64,000 nt of DNA from positions 372,001 through 436,000 of the forward strand of contig NZ_JOEC01000002.1 of NCBI RefSeq assembly GCF_000718085.1, in the 5' to 3' direction. The DNA comes from Mycetocola saprophilus (GTDB lineage Bacteria; Actinomycetota; Actinomycetes; Actinomycetales; Microbacteriaceae). Shown piece by piece: positions 34,496 to 43,053 of this stretch. The translations under genes were made by a program, and so were the position numbers. Position 1 is the stretch's first letter. Every line of letters begins with the position of its first letter. The notes beneath the pieces are model-generated. The model made no database searches and was not told the DNA's origin. It was given only the letters and a program-made list of their open reading frames with translations.

Positions 34496-35447
34496 AGCGG
34501 GAGTCGCCCGGTTCGGCCGTGAGCGGGAACGGCCGGGTGCTTTCGAAGCGACGTTCGGTTCCGTCGATCGGATCGCTGAAGCTCAGGGTGTGGGCGAGAA
34601 GTTGGAGCGGGGTGCTGAAGTCGTCCACGGCGACGTCCTGGGCGACCGGGTAGAGCGGGTCGCCGGCGATCGGAATCCCCAGGCTCCACAGGTGCATGCG
34701 CAGCTGATGGGTCTTGCCGGTGCGCGGGCTCAGCCGGTAGATTCCGCGGCGGGCACCGTCGGGTCCGGGGCTGATCTCGGATTCCAGCTCGACCAGCGAC
34801 TCGGAGTTGGGCTCGGCCCCGGGCACAATCTCCGCGTTCATGATGCCACGCTCCTTGATGAGGTGGTTGCGCACGACGGTGGGCAAGACCAGATCCTCGC
34901 GGATCCCGGCGAGTGCCCGGTACACCTTCTGTACCTCGCCGCGCATAAACATGGTTTGGTAGGGCGCGCGCCAGCGCCGTTCGGTCGCGAGCATCAGGAC
35001 TCCCGAGGTGACGCGGTCGAGGCGGTGCATGGGGGAGAGCTCGGGAAGCCCCAGCTCCTCGCGCATCCGCACCACGACGCTCTCGCGGACGTGGCGGCCG
35101 CGCGGGATCGAGGAGAGAAACGGTGGCTTGTCGATGACCACGATCCGCTCATCCCGGTGGATCACCCGGATCCTGCCCGGCACCGGGGTTTCGACCGGGA
35201 GGTCGCGGTGGAACCAGATAAACGTGTTGGACCGGTAACGGTCTTCCCCGTGGACGGCCTCTCCGTTGGCATAGACAAAGCGGCCGGTGTCGAGGAACGC
35301 ATCCACCTCGACGTTCTCGGGCAGTCGATAGTGCAACCACTCGCGCATGGTGGTCCACACCGGAGGGGCCGAGCGGTCACCATCGTTGGTGCGCAGCCAT
35401 GCCGCATCGAGGCCCAGACGCTGGGGGAGGGGGGAACGCGGAGGCAC
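34494..35447 (-). CDS. RluA-family pseudouridine synthase
   Basis: 317 residues. It isomerises uridine to pseudouridine in rRNA or tRNA. The catalytic motif is HRLDRVTSG (about residues 141-149, Asp nucleophile), preceded by the family DKPPFL segment and followed by YRALAG and RTGKTHQLRMHLWSLGIPIAGDPLY. An extra 85-residue N-terminal segment precedes the core (REWLHYRLPENVEVDAFLDTGRFVYANGEAVHG), S4-like in position and common in actinobacterial members. The target base is unknown. The GTG start is set by TATGCT 6 nt upstream. Confidence 0.9.
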   Translation of the reverse strand: MPPRSPLPQRLGLDAAWLRTNDGDRSAPPVWTTMREWLHYRLPENVEVDAFLDTGRFVYANGEAVHGEDRYRSNTFIWFHRDLPVETPVPGRIRVIHRDERIVVIDKPPFLSSIPRGRHVRESVVVRMREELGLPELSPMHRLDRVTSGVLMLATERRWRAPYQTMFMRGEVQKVYRALAGIREDLVLPTVVRNHLIKERGIMNAEIVPGAEPNSESLVELESEISPGPDGARRGIYRLSPRTGKTHQLRMHLWSLGIPIAGDPLYPVAQDVAVDDFSTPLQLLAHTLSFSDPIDGTERRFESTRPFPLTAEPGDSR

Positions 35448-35453
35448 TAGAAG

Positions 35454-35459
35454 AGCATA
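35454..35459 (-). promoter_or_regulatory. -10 box of the pseudouridine synthase gene (leaderless)
   Basis: TATGCT on the minus strand, 6 nt before GTG 35447. Confidence 0.6.
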
Positions 35460-35484
35460 GCGCGAGCTGGGTAGCCCGGACTTC

Positions 35485-36714
35485 CTAGCGCCTGGAGTCG
35501 GAATGCCTGGTGCGTCTCCGAATCTGGGGAACTACGAGCGTAGGGACCGCCCGCATGATGTACTTGTCGAAATCGGGAACGGTGAACGCGGCGTAGCCAT
35601 GCTCGGGCGTATACAACAGACCCATGTCGATCAACTCCGCACGAGTTGGCGCTACCTGCGTCGATTCTCGTCCCATGAGTCCTGCGACATCGGCGGCTTT
35701 TTGAGGCAGGGAACCAAGCTGTGCCATCGCTCGCATGTATGCGGTTTGCAATGGTGTAGCCCGGTCAAGGCGGACACGAAAGAAGGAGCTGTCGAGTTTT
35801 GCTTCGTAGGGGTCAACTGCCATTTGGGCGTCTATGAGGGTGATCGAATCACCGGGCGCGATTTCCCATGTCTGGTGCGCAAATTCTTGAATGAAATAGG
35901 GATAGCCCTTTGTGATGGACAGCGCGAATTCGAGGGCGTCAGGTTCCCACCCGATACCCTCGGCGCGTGCGGGCCCTGAAATCGCTTCCCGTGAATCCTG
36001 CTCGCTGAGGGAGCCGATAGAGGGAAACTTAAAGAGTCGTTCTGCGTATGATTTCGCGTCGCCCGCCAGCTCGGCAATCTGAGGCAGCCCCGCGCCGACC
36101 AGCGTGATCGGGAGGCGCCTCTGTACCGTCTTATGGATTGCCTGTATGAGAGCTTCTAGCTGGGGCTTTTTCAAGAATTGAACCTCGTCGATTGAAAGAA
36201 CTACCCCGCGGCTTGCTTCTTTAGCCGCCTCACCCAGCTCCACTAGGACATCGGTGAGGTCGAGGGCGAGATCGCCGTAATCTGCGATTCCTGCGGATGC
36301 GGGTATGTCCCATCCCAGGGTCCATGTGCCGGAATCGTTGACGGAGAGTGCGAACGCGCTCAACGCGCTCGCTGCGCGTTGGAACCGTTTGGTCCAACGA
36401 GTACGTGGTGAGAGTTGAAATAGCGTGGACTTGATCTTCGAGGCGAGTGTTCGGCGAAACGCCTCGTCACTGTATTTGCTCGCCTCAACTTCTACCACTA
36501 CCCACTTGTGGAAGAGCGCGATATCTCTCAGCTCATTGAGCAGGACCGTTTTCCCGACTCCACGCAGACCCGTGACAATGAGGGATTGGCTGTCCCGTCC
36601 GCGCGCTAAACGCTGAAGGAGGATGTCGAATGCAGCCGTTTGCTCTTCACGTCCGACAACGACTTCCGGCCGCGCGCCCGCATTCGGCGTATAGGGATTA
36701 TTGACGCTGTCCAT
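35485..36714 (-). CDS. AAA+ ATPase with winged-helix tail (archaeal-ATPase/ORC-like group)
   Basis: 409 residues. Walker A GLRGVGKT (about residues 49-56), Walker B VVLSIDEVQ (about 167-175), sensor-type LPITLVGAGLP, then a helical lid (ARAEGIGWEPDALEFALSITKGYPYFIQEFAHQTWEIA) and a C-terminal winged-helix part. This is the layout of the COG1672-like ATPases, whose biological role is mostly unknown; some act with mobile elements or defence genes. Base composition is visibly lower in GC than the flanks, with codons rare in the neighbours, suggesting acquisition. No partner gene sits next to it. TAAGAT 6 nt before ATG 36714 suggests leaderless expression. Confidence 0.85.
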   Translation of the reverse strand: MDSVNNPYTPNAGARPEVVVGREEQTAAFDILLQRLARGRDSQSLIVTGLRGVGKTVLLNELRDIALFHKWVVVEVEASKYSDEAFRRTLASKIKSTLFQLSPRTRWTKRFQRAASALSAFALSVNDSGTWTLGWDIPASAGIADYGDLALDLTDVLVELGEAAKEASRGVVLSIDEVQFLKKPQLEALIQAIHKTVQRRLPITLVGAGLPQIAELAGDAKSYAERLFKFPSIGSLSEQDSREAISGPARAEGIGWEPDALEFALSITKGYPYFIQEFAHQTWEIAPGDSITLIDAQMAVDPYEAKLDSSFFRVRLDRATPLQTAYMRAMAQLGSLPQKAADVAGLMGRESTQVAPTRAELIDMGLLYTPEHGYAAFTVPDFDKYIMRAVPTLVVPQIRRRTRHSDSRR

Positions 36715-36720
36715 GGAGGC

Positions 36721-36726
36721 ATCTTA
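36721..36726 (-). promoter_or_regulatory. -10 box of the AAA+ ATPase gene (leaderless)
   Basis: TAAGAT on the minus strand, 6 nt before ATG 36714. Confidence 0.5.
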
Positions 36727-36896
36727 CGAGCGTTAGGAAGCTTTATCTAGAGTCAATAAAGTTACATAAAGAGAGTAATCCACAGCTAGTGTGTGGCGGT
36801 TTGAGGAGGGCTCAGAATTTGCAGAGCCGCAAAAACGCAGGGTGTGGGCGGGCGCCCTGCGAAGCACCCTTTACCTCCTATTTATTTGAGGGAGAT

Positions 36897-36902
36897 TATG
36901 CT
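36897..36902 (+). promoter_or_regulatory. -10 box of the GNAT gene (leaderless)
   Basis: TATGCT, 6 nt before ATG 36909; it supports this start over the longer open frame from 36789. Confidence 0.6.
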
Positions 36903-36908
36903 TCGTCT

Positions 36909-37340
36909 ATGACGACGTATGTCTTCTCCACCGACCCCGCCCGCGTCGACCGGGATCGGGTGCACGCCTGGCTGCGAGATGAATCGTATTGGGCCCAGGA
37001 CCGATCGCGTGAGGCGCAGGAAACGGCGATGGACGCGTCTCGAAACTATGGGATCTACGAGGAGGAGACCGGTCGCCAAGTTGCCTATGCTCGCGTGGTG
37101 ACCGACGGGGCAACGTTTGGCTGGGTCTGCGACGTCTTTGTGGACTCGGATACGCGTGGGGAGGGCCTGGGCAAGATGCTGATGGCCGCCGTCATCGAGG
37201 ACCTCGAACCGCTGGGTCTGCGCCGCCTCATCCTCACTACCGCGACCGCCCAGGGACTCTACGAGCAGTACGGCTTCACCCACTTCGCCGACCCCACCCG
37301 CGTGATGGTACGCGGCGCCGGCGACACAAGCGGAGCCTAG
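36909..37340 (+). CDS. GNAT family N-acetyltransferase
   Basis: 143 residues. The acetyl-CoA site is CDVFVDSDTRGEGLGKMLMAAVIEDLEPLG (about residues 75-104, with the RGEGLG pyrophosphate loop), then RLILTTATAQGLYEQYGFTHF as the C-terminal GNAT signature. Many similar short GNATs of the YjcF/ElaA sort exist; the substrate is unknown. Composition is like the backbone, unlike the ATPase beside it. Confidence 0.9.
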   Translation: MTTYVFSTDPARVDRDRVHAWLRDESYWAQDRSREAQETAMDASRNYGIYEEETGRQVAYARVVTDGATFGWVCDVFVDSDTRGEGLGKMLMAAVIEDLEPLGLRRLILTTATAQGLYEQYGFTHFADPTRVMVRGAGDTSGA

Positions 37341-37496
37341 ACGCGCATGCAGGAGAGGGAAGAGCGCAGTCCGGTAGCCGGTGGAGAGGACCTGGTGGAA
37401 TGAGGAGTCCCAACGACCTCAGTTGATGATGGATGGCACATAAATAGTTCAATAGAACAAGAATTGACAGCTATAGGCTTCAGAACGGGGTGAATT

Positions 37497-37658
37497 ATGG
37501 TCATGCGTCGGTCGCCGACGAGAGAGCGGCAGCTCGCGGATCTCGGAGAGAACATCGCGCGCTGGCGGAAGCTCCAGGGCATGAGCGCTTCGCAGCTAGC
37601 TGAGTGCGCATTCGTGACGCGTGACACGCTTCGTTCCATTGAGAACGGCGCACTCTGA
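37497..37658 (+). pseudogene. Truncated XRE/HipB-like helix-turn-helix protein
   Basis: A 53-residue frame from ATG 37497 contains a normal XRE HTH: RERQLADLGENIARWRKLQGMSASQLAECAFVTRDTLRSIENG. It then stops at TGA 37656 where complete members continue for 15-30 residues to a last helix. A different frame continues behind it (RVVDARRLAEAATRFEIYAAIGNKNLRDWLV) without a start, as expected after a deletion or frameshift. HipB-like antitoxins share this N-terminus. No toxin gene follows; the tRNA operon terminator begins 126 nt on. Either a remnant or a minimal DNA-binding protein. Confidence 0.55.
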
Positions 37659-37784
37659 GCCTCGGGTAGTTGATGCTCGCCGCCTGGCCGAAGCCGCAAC
37701 TCGTTTTGAGATCTATGCGGCCATAGGAAACAAAAACCTTCGCGATTGGCTCGTGGGTTGGGGGGCAACTGGGTTCGGGGCAAC

Positions 37785-37818
37785 AAAAAACCCCCACGAT
37801 CGGCGAGATGTGGGGGTT
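37785..37818 (-). terminator. Terminator of the tRNA cluster
   Basis: On the minus strand a 9-bp stem (37810-37818 with 37789-37797) leads into TTTTTT. It starts 2 nt after the CCA end of tRNA-Phe. Confidence 0.9.
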
Positions 37819-37819
37819 T

Positions 37820-37895
37820 TGGTGGCTCCGACCGGCATCGATCCGGTGACCTTTCGATTTTCAGTCGAACGCTCTACCAACTGAGCTACAGAGCC
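37820..37895 (-). tRNA. tRNA-Phe (GAA)
   Basis: 76 nt including an encoded CCA. Acceptor GGCTCTG pairs with CGGAGCC, the anticodon loop is CTGAAAA with anticodon GAA, and the T arm is regular. Third gene of the Glu-Asp-Phe series. Confidence 0.97.
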
Positions 37896-37922
37896 AGGTG
37901 GCAAATACTTGCCGCCTGAGAT

Positions 37923-37949
37923 AAAAAACCCTTCCCGATGGGAAGGGTT
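37923..37949 (-). terminator. Terminator-like hairpin between tRNA-Asp and tRNA-Phe
   Basis: A perfect 10-bp stem (37940-37949 with 37927-37936, 3-nt loop) followed by TTTTTT on the minus strand, between two tRNA genes. It should reduce tRNA-Phe relative to the upstream genes unless Phe has its own promoter. Confidence 0.75.
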
Positions 37950-37957
37950 CTTCACCT

Positions 37958-38034
37958 TGGCGACCCTGACGGGACTTGAACCCGCGACCTCCGCCGTGAC
38001 AGGGCGGCACGCTAACCAACTGCGCTACAGGGCC
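37958..38034 (-). tRNA. tRNA-Asp (GTC)
   Basis: 77 nt with encoded CCA. Acceptor GGCCCTG/CAGGGTC with a G discriminator; anticodon loop CTGTCAC, anticodon GTC. Confidence 0.97.
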
Positions 38035-38067
38035 TTACATATTGAATTGTACTGCATTACTTGGTAG

Positions 38068-38143
38068 TGGTGACCCCAACGGGATTCGAACCCGTGCTAC
38101 CGCCGTGAAAGGGCGGCGTCCTAGGCCGCTAAACGATGGGGCC
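38068..38143 (-). tRNA. tRNA-Glu (TTC)
   Basis: 76 nt with encoded CCA. Acceptor GGCCCCA/TGGGGTC; anticodon loop CTTTCAC, anticodon TTC. First gene of the cluster; the 276-bp stretch upstream (38144-38419) holds its promoter and no supported gene. Confidence 0.97.
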
Positions 38144-38419
38144 GTGAGGTTCGAAGACCTCGGCTACCGAAGTAACAGACCGGAGTTTGGGGTGATTTCC
38201 TTTCGGATTTCGTTTCCCGCTCTCTTGCCTGAAATCAGTATATGGGCATAATCCTCTCACAGAAAAATCGAGGCCGCCCCGGGCGCGTCCGATTTGAAGA
38301 AACCCCCGGTCAATCGGCGTGGCGGGACCGCGGGTTTCGGCGTGGCGGACGCCCGCAAAACCGCGCTTTTTGCCTCGCTGTCGAGCGGAATGCCCGGGGG
38401 AATGCCGTCCCTCATTTGC

Positions 38420-38455
38420 GAAACGGCGGCCCGGGAGACCCCGGACCGCCGTTTC
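38420..38455 (-). terminator. Terminator of ppa
   Basis: A 16-bp stem (38440-38455 with 38420-38435, one G-U pair, 4-nt loop), 10 nt beyond the ppa stop on the minus strand; no T-tract. Confidence 0.75.
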
Positions 38456-38465
38456 GCGGGGGCAA

Positions 38466-38960
38466 TTAGTGCTTGCCCTCGGCCTCAAACGCGGCGAAAC
38501 CGTCGGTGACGATCTGCTCGGCGGTGGCGGCGTCAGCCCAACCGTCAACCTTGACCCACTTGCCGGGCTCCAGGTCCTTGTAACGGGTGAAGAAGTGCTC
38601 GATCTCGTTCTTGGTCTGCTCGTCCACATCCGAGATGTCCTGGATGTGAGCCCAGCGCGGGTCCTTGGCGGGGACAACCAGAACCTTGGCGTCCGAGCCG
38701 GCCTCGTCCGACATGTTCAGGACGCCCACCGGGCGAACCTTCACGCCGACGCCCGGGAAGACCGGGTACTCCAGCAGAACCAGGGCGTCAACGGGGTCGC
38801 CGTCGAGGCCCAGGGTGTTCTCGAAGTAGCCGTAGTCGGTGGGGTACACGAAGGTGGTGAACAGCACGCGGTCCAGGTAGACGCGACCGGTCTCGTGGTC
38901 AACCTCGTACTTGTTGCGGCTGCCCTTGGGGATCTCTACGACGACGTCGTAAGTAGCCAT
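38466..38960 (-). CDS. ppa: Inorganic pyrophosphatase
   Basis: 164 residues, a family I soluble pyrophosphatase that hydrolyses PPi from biosynthetic reactions. The active-site residues are visible: [38 protein letters not shown] (the DxDPxD motif) and [15 protein letters not shown], with [22 protein letters not shown] near the end. ATG 38960 has AAGGAGA about 7 nt upstream. It is divergent from tilS with about 60 bp between. Confidence 0.98.
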   Translation of the reverse strand: MATYDVVVEIPKGSRNKYEVDHETGRVYLDRVLFTTFVYPTDYGYFENTLGLDGDPVDALVLLEYPVFPGVGVKVRPVGVLNMSDEAGSDAKVLVVPAKDPRWAHIQDISDVDEQTKNEIEHFFTRYKDLEPGKWVKVDGWADAATAEQIVTDGFAAFEAEGKH

Positions 38961-39008
38961 GACTTGTTCTCCTTAGTTAGAACGGATCAGAATCGGGAAA
39001 GTCTGTAA

Positions 39009-39014
39009 TAACGT
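39009..39014 (+). promoter_or_regulatory. -10 box of tilS (leaderless)
   Basis: TAACGT, 6 nt before ATG 39021. Confidence 0.55.
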
Positions 39015-39020
39015 TACTTG

Positions 39021-40052
39021 ATGCCCGAGAACACACAAGCACCCCGTCGCCCAGGTTTGGATACGTCCAGCGCTCGCATTCGTAGCGCCGTCCGTCAGGC
39101 CCTCGCAGAACGCGCCAATTCGGCGGATACCACGGGTGACGCGCCGGTATTTGTGGCCCTCTCCGGCGGGCCCGATTCCCTCGCCCTGGCCGATGCGTTG
39201 GCGTTCGAGGCGCGCTCAGCCGGGATTCCCGCGGGCGCGATCATCGTGGATCACGGACTACAGGAGGGCTCGGACCTTGTGGCCGAGCGTACCGCCGCCA
39301 CCGCCCGCGAGCTGGGCCTGGACCCGGTGATTGTGCGCCGCGTGAGCGTAGGGACCGAGGGAGGGCCCGAGGCTGCCGCCCGCGAGGCCCGCTATGCGGC
39401 GCTGTCCGAGGTGGCTCGCGAACACGGTTCCGACACCGTGCTGCTCGCACACACCCGCGATGACCAGGCCGAGACCGTGCTGCTGGGTCTTGCCCGCGGT
39501 GCCGGTGCACGCAGCCTCGCCGGCATGGCACCCCGATCGGGGCTCTATGCGCGTCCGCTACTTGGGATCGACCGGGTCGACACCGTGGGCTCCTGCGCCG
39601 CCCGCGGGCTGACCCCCTGGATCGACCCCCATAATTTTGACCCCTCCTATGCACGCGTGCGTGTGCGCGAGACGATCCTGCCGATGCTTGAGGCCGAGCT
39701 TGGTCCGGGCATCGCCAAGGCGCTGGCCCGCACCGCCGATCAGGCCCGCGAGGACGCCGACGCGTTTGAGGACATGATCGAGGAGTTCATCGAGGAGATC
39801 GTGGAGCACGCCGAGGCCGGCATCGCCGTCTCGGTCCAGGCCCTGGCCGCGAACCCCGCGGCGCTGCGCAACCGGATTATTCGCCTGGTGGCACAGGGGG
39901 AGTTTGGCGTCTCCCTCGAACGCTCCCACACGCTGGAAATCGCCGAACTGGTGACCCGCTGGCGCGGTCAGGGGCCGATCGATGTGCCGGGGATCCGTGT
40001 ACATCGCGACAACGGCCTGATCGTTTTCACCGCCGCCGGGGCCCTCGACTAG
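39021..40052 (+). CDS. tilS: tRNA(Ile)-lysidine synthase
   Basis: 343 residues. It joins lysine to C34 of the CAU-anticodon tRNA-Ile so that it reads AUA. The PP-loop is SGGPDSLAL (about 47-55), followed by HGLQEGSD, LLAHTRDDQAETVLLGLARGAGARSLAGMAP, RPLLGI and WIDPHNFDPSYARVRVRETILPML. The long C-terminal domain of E. coli TilS is reduced, as in other actinobacteria. It precedes hpt and ftsH, the common actinobacterial order. ATG 39021 fits the -10 spacing; a TTG three bases earlier is rejected. Confidence 0.95.
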   Translation: MPENTQAPRRPGLDTSSARIRSAVRQALAERANSADTTGDAPVFVALSGGPDSLALADALAFEARSAGIPAGAIIVDHGLQEGSDLVAERTAATARELGLDPVIVRRVSVGTEGGPEAAAREARYAALSEVAREHGSDTVLLAHTRDDQAETVLLGLARGAGARSLAGMAPRSGLYARPLLGIDRVDTVGSCAARGLTPWIDPHNFDPSYARVRVRETILPMLEAELGPGIAKALARTADQAREDADAFEDMIEEFIEEIVEHAEAGIAVSVQALAANPAALRNRIIRLVAQGEFGVSLERSHTLEIAELVTRWRGQGPIDVPGIRVHRDNGLIVFTAAGALD

Positions 40053-40061
40053 CGTGGCCAT

Positions 40062-40097
40062 GCGGGTGTGCCGAACAAAAGGGCACGGTACACCCGC
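40062..40097 (+). terminator. Hairpin between tilS and hpt
   Basis: Arms GCGGGTGT (40062-40069) and ACACCCGC (40090-40097) with further inner pairing; no T-tract. Weak terminator at best. Confidence 0.4.
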
Positions 40098-40159
40098 CAA
40101 ACCTGCCGCCGGGAGAAAACACGGCGCGCGGGTGGATTTCCCCGATCACCAGGACAACG

Positions 40160-40165
40160 TAGACT
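40160..40165 (+). promoter_or_regulatory. -10 box of hpt (leaderless)
   Basis: TAGACT, 6 nt before ATG 40172. Confidence 0.65.
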
Positions 40166-40171
40166 TGGTTC

Positions 40172-40723
40172 ATGGAATCCAGCGACATCCGCAATGATCT
40201 GACCGAAATCCTCGTCACCGAGGAACAAATCAACACCAAACTGCGCGAGCTTGCCGCTCAGATCGACGCGGACTACGCCGGAAAGGACCTGCTCCTGGTG
40301 GGCGTCCTGAAGGGTGCCGTTATGGTCATGGCAGACCTCTCCCGCGCGCTGACCCAGCACGTGCAGATCGACTGGATGGCCGTATCCTCCTACGGCGCCT
40401 CGACCAAGTCGAGCGGCGTCGTGCAGATCCGCAAGGACCTCGACACCGACATCGCCGGCCGCCACGTGCTGATCGTCGAGGACATCATCGACTCGGGTCT
40501 GACCCTCTCCTGGCTGCTGGATAACTTCGCCGCCCGCGGTGCCGCCTCGATCGAGGTCTGCGCCCTGCTGCGCAAGCCCGAGGCCGCCAAGGTCGAGATT
40601 GACTGCCGCTACGTCGGCTTCGACATCCCCAACGACTTCGTGGTGGGCTACGGTCTGGACTTCGCCGAGCGCTACCGCAACCTGCGTGACGTGGCCGTGC
40701 TGGCCCCCCACGTGTACGCCTAA
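40172..40723 (+). CDS. hpt: Hypoxanthine phosphoribosyltransferase
   Basis: 183 residues. It converts hypoxanthine or guanine plus PRPP to IMP or GMP in purine salvage. The PRPP-binding motif VLIVEDIIDSGLTLSWL is at about residues 100-116, the flexible-loop SSYGASTKSSG at about 72-82, the purine-binding YVGFDIPNDFVVGYGLDFAERYRNL near the end, and LVGVLKGAVMVMADL at the N-terminal strand. Length is normal. It has its own leaderless promoter and a terminator behind it. Confidence 0.97.
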   Translation: MESSDIRNDLTEILVTEEQINTKLRELAAQIDADYAGKDLLLVGVLKGAVMVMADLSRALTQHVQIDWMAVSSYGASTKSSGVVQIRKDLDTDIAGRHVLIVEDIIDSGLTLSWLLDNFAARGAASIEVCALLRKPEAAKVEIDCRYVGFDIPNDFVVGYGLDFAERYRNLRDVAVLAPHVYA

Positions 40724-40740
40724 TAACCATATTTGACGCC

Positions 40741-40767
40741 GACCCCGCGAGGTTTCCTCGCGGGGTC
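40741..40767 (+). terminator. Hairpin after hpt
   Basis: A perfect 12-bp stem (40741-40752 with 40756-40767, loop TTT), no T-tract. Confidence 0.7.
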
Positions 40768-40821
40768 TCCGCATATCCTCCGAGCAGCCCGAACGCAAGC
40801 TGTGAACACGCATGGGTTCAT

Positions 40822-40866
40822 CCCACGGCGAACATGGGGCGGACTTTCGCCCCTAGCGGCTACCCT
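40822..40866 (+). promoter_or_regulatory. ftsH promoter with an element shared with clpC
   Basis: CCCACGGCGAACA (40822-40834) is identical to 13 nt upstream of clpC, and the -10 box TACCCT (40861-40866) follows after exactly 26 nt, the same distance as at clpC. No -35 hexamer is recognisable at the normal spacing, which would fit activator dependence. The left half of the CGC-N5-GCG core is degenerate here (ATC). Confidence 0.55.
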
Positions 40867-40907
40867 AATCAGTACGGGCCTCCTCGACCCGTCCTTGCCT
40901 CACCCGC

Positions 40908-40937
40908 AGAAAGGTCCGAGCGTCCGCTCGCACGCAC
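40908..40937 (+). promoter_or_regulatory. Distant ribosome-binding site bridged by a hairpin before ftsH
   Basis: AGAAAGG (40908-40914) lies 23 nt before ATG 40938, too far to work directly. Between them CGAGC (40917-40921) pairs with GCTCG (40926-40930) around GTCC; folding that hairpin leaves an effective gap of about 9 nt. Confidence 0.45.
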
Positions 40938-43049
40938 ATGAAACCCAATCGCCTTTTCAAGGGCCCACTGCCCTACATCATCGTCGCAATTGTTGTCTTT
41001 CTGATTGGTTTTAACCTGATCGCGGGGCTGAACGGATTCCGTGAGATCAACACGGACCAGGGCATCTCGCTGATTAAGGACGGCAAGGTCAAGGAGGTCA
41101 CCCTGACCGCCGGTGAAAACCGGGCCGACCTGGTGCTGAAGGACGACTTCAAGGACTTCGGCAAGCGGGTGCAGTTCAACTTCCTCGACGCGCGTGCGGA
41201 CGATGTGATCACCGCCGTCAACGAGGCCAAGCCCGCCGACGGCTTCACCGATAAGGTGCCCCAGCCCAGCTGGATCGGCTCGCTGCTGCAGTTCCTGATC
41301 CCGTTCCTGATCATCGGTGTGGTCTTCTGGTTCCTGCTGTCAAACATGCAGGGTGGCGGCAACAAGCTGATGTCCTTCGGTAAGTCGAAGGCCAAGCTGG
41401 TGTCCAAGGAGTCCCCGCAGGTCACCTTTGCGGATGTGGCCGGAAGCGACGAGGCGCTTGAGGAGCTCAACGAGATCAAGGAGTTCCTGAAGGAGCCCGC
41501 CAAGTTCCAGGCCGTCGGTGCCCGCATCCCCAAGGGTGTGCTGCTGTACGGTCCTCCCGGAACCGGTAAGACCCTGCTTGCCCGCGCCGTCGCCGGTGAG
41601 GCCGGCGTCCCCTTCTACTCGATCTCCGGTTCGGACTTCGTGGAGATGTTTGTGGGTGTGGGTGCCAGCCGCGTGCGTGACCTGTTCCAGCAGGCCAAGG
41701 AAAACTCCCCAGCCATCATCTTTGTGGACGAGATCGACGCCGTCGGTCGCCACCGTGGCGCGGGAATGGGTGGTGGTCACGATGAGCGTGAGCAGACCCT
41801 GAACCAGCTCCTGGTGGAGATGGACGGCTTCGACCCCAAGACCAACGTGATCCTGATCGCGGCCACCAACCGTCCTGACATCCTGGACCCCGCGCTGCTG
41901 CGTCCGGGCCGGTTCGACCGTCAGATCGGCGTGGATGCGCCCGATCTGCCCGGCCGTCGCAAGATCCTCGAGGTCCACGGAAAGGGCAAGCCGCTCTCCA
42001 AGAACGTCGACCTTGAGGTTGTCGCCCGCAAGACCCCCGGGTTCACCGGTGCCGACCTGGCCAACGTCCTCAACGAGGCCGCCCTGCTGACCGCGCGCTC
42101 CAACGCGCAGCTGATCGACAACCGTGCGCTGGACGAGGCCATCGACCGCGTGATCGCCGGTCCGCAGCGTCGTACTCGCGTCATGAACGATCGTGAGAAG
42201 CTCATCACCGCCTACCACGAGGGTGGTCATGCCCTCGCCGCCGCCTCGATGCGGAACTCCGACCCGGTGACCAAGGTCACCATCCTCCCGCGTGGACGCG
42301 CCCTCGGCTACACGATGGTGCTGCCGTTGGAGGACAAGTACTCGGTGACCCGTAACGAGCTGCTGGACCAGCTGACCTACGCGATGGGTGGCCGTGTGGC
42401 CGAGGAGATCGTGTTCCACGACCCCACCACCGGTGCCTCCAACGACATCGAGAAGGCCACCTCGATCGCCCGCAAGATGGTGACCGAGTACGGCATGAGC
42501 GCCGGAATCGGCGCGGTCAAGCTGGGTGCCTCGAGCGGGGAGATGTTCCTCGGTCGCGACATGGGTTCCCAGCGCGACTACTCGGAGCGGATCGCCCAGC
42601 AGGTGGACGACCAGGTGCGCGCGCTGATCGAGCAGGCCCATGATGAGGCCTGGAAGATGCTCAACGCCAACCGCGATGTGCTCGACCGTCTGGCTCGCGA
42701 GCTGCTGGAGAAGGAAACCCTGGATCACAACCAGCTGGCCGAGATCTTCAAGGACATCAAGAAGCTGGACGAGCGCCCGCAGTGGCTCTCCAGCGTCGAC
42801 CGTCCGGTGAGCGACCTGCCCCCGATCGAGATGCCGATCACCTCGGTGCCGATCCAGCCCGAGCTGACCGACGGTGCCGTGGCCTCGGCCACCCTGGAGC
42901 CCACCGAGGACCCGGCCGTCGAGACCGGTACCGCGGCCGACGCCGCAGCCCCCGAGGCTCCCGCAGCCGAGGCTCCCGCCGCGGATGCGACCGAGGAGAA
43001 GCCCGCTCAGGCGGACCAGAAGCCGACCGACACAACCCCGGAGTCCTAG
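40938..43049 (+). CDS. ftsH: ATP-dependent zinc metalloprotease FtsH
   Basis: 703 residues. A membrane-bound AAA+ protease degrading damaged membrane and some cytosolic proteins. Two membrane helices (residues about 12-32 and 112-134) flank the extracytoplasmic domain. Walker A GPPGTGKT is at 205-212, Walker B IIFVDEID, then the second region of homology ([21 protein letters not shown]). The zinc motif is HEGGH (about 427-431), with Gly where most FtsH proteins have Ala. The acidic, Ala/Pro-rich tail (about 630-703) is typical of actinobacteria. The fol genes follow 4 nt behind, so read-through into folE is likely. Confidence 0.97.
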   Translation: MKPNRLFKGPLPYIIVAIVVFLIGFNLIAGLNGFREINTDQGISLIKDGKVKEVTLTAGENRADLVLKDDFKDFGKRVQFNFLDARADDVITAVNEAKPADGFTDKVPQPSWIGSLLQFLIPFLIIGVVFWFLLSNMQGGGNKLMSFGKSKAKLVSKESPQVTFADVAGSDEALEELNEIKEFLKEPAKFQAVGARIPKGVLLYGPPGTGKTLLARAVAGEAGVPFYSISGSDFVEMFVGVGASRVRDLFQQAKENSPAIIFVDEIDAVGRHRGAGMGGGHDEREQTLNQLLVEMDGFDPKTNVILIAATNRPDILDPALLRPGRFDRQIGVDAPDLPGRRKILEVHGKGKPLSKNVDLEVVARKTPGFTGADLANVLNEAALLTARSNAQLIDNRALDEAIDRVIAGPQRRTRVMNDREKLITAYHEGGHALAAASMRNSDPVTKVTILPRGRALGYTMVLPLEDKYSVTRNELLDQLTYAMGGRVAEEIVFHDPTTGASNDIEKATSIARKMVTEYGMSAGIGAVKLGASSGEMFLGRDMGSQRDYSERIAQQVDDQVRALIEQAHDEAWKMLNANRDVLDRLARELLEKETLDHNQLAEIFKDIKKLDERPQWLSSVDRPVSDLPPIEMPITSVPIQPELTDGAVASATLEPTEDPAVETGTAADAAAPEAPAAEAPAADATEEKPAQADQKPTDTTPES

Positions 43050-43053
43050 CCGC

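Noticed and set aside
37621..37884. An 87-residue frame continuing through the tRNA terminator and tRNA-Phe
   Set aside because: It runs antisense through a tRNA gene and terminator; only its first part may be a remnant of the truncated HTH gene.
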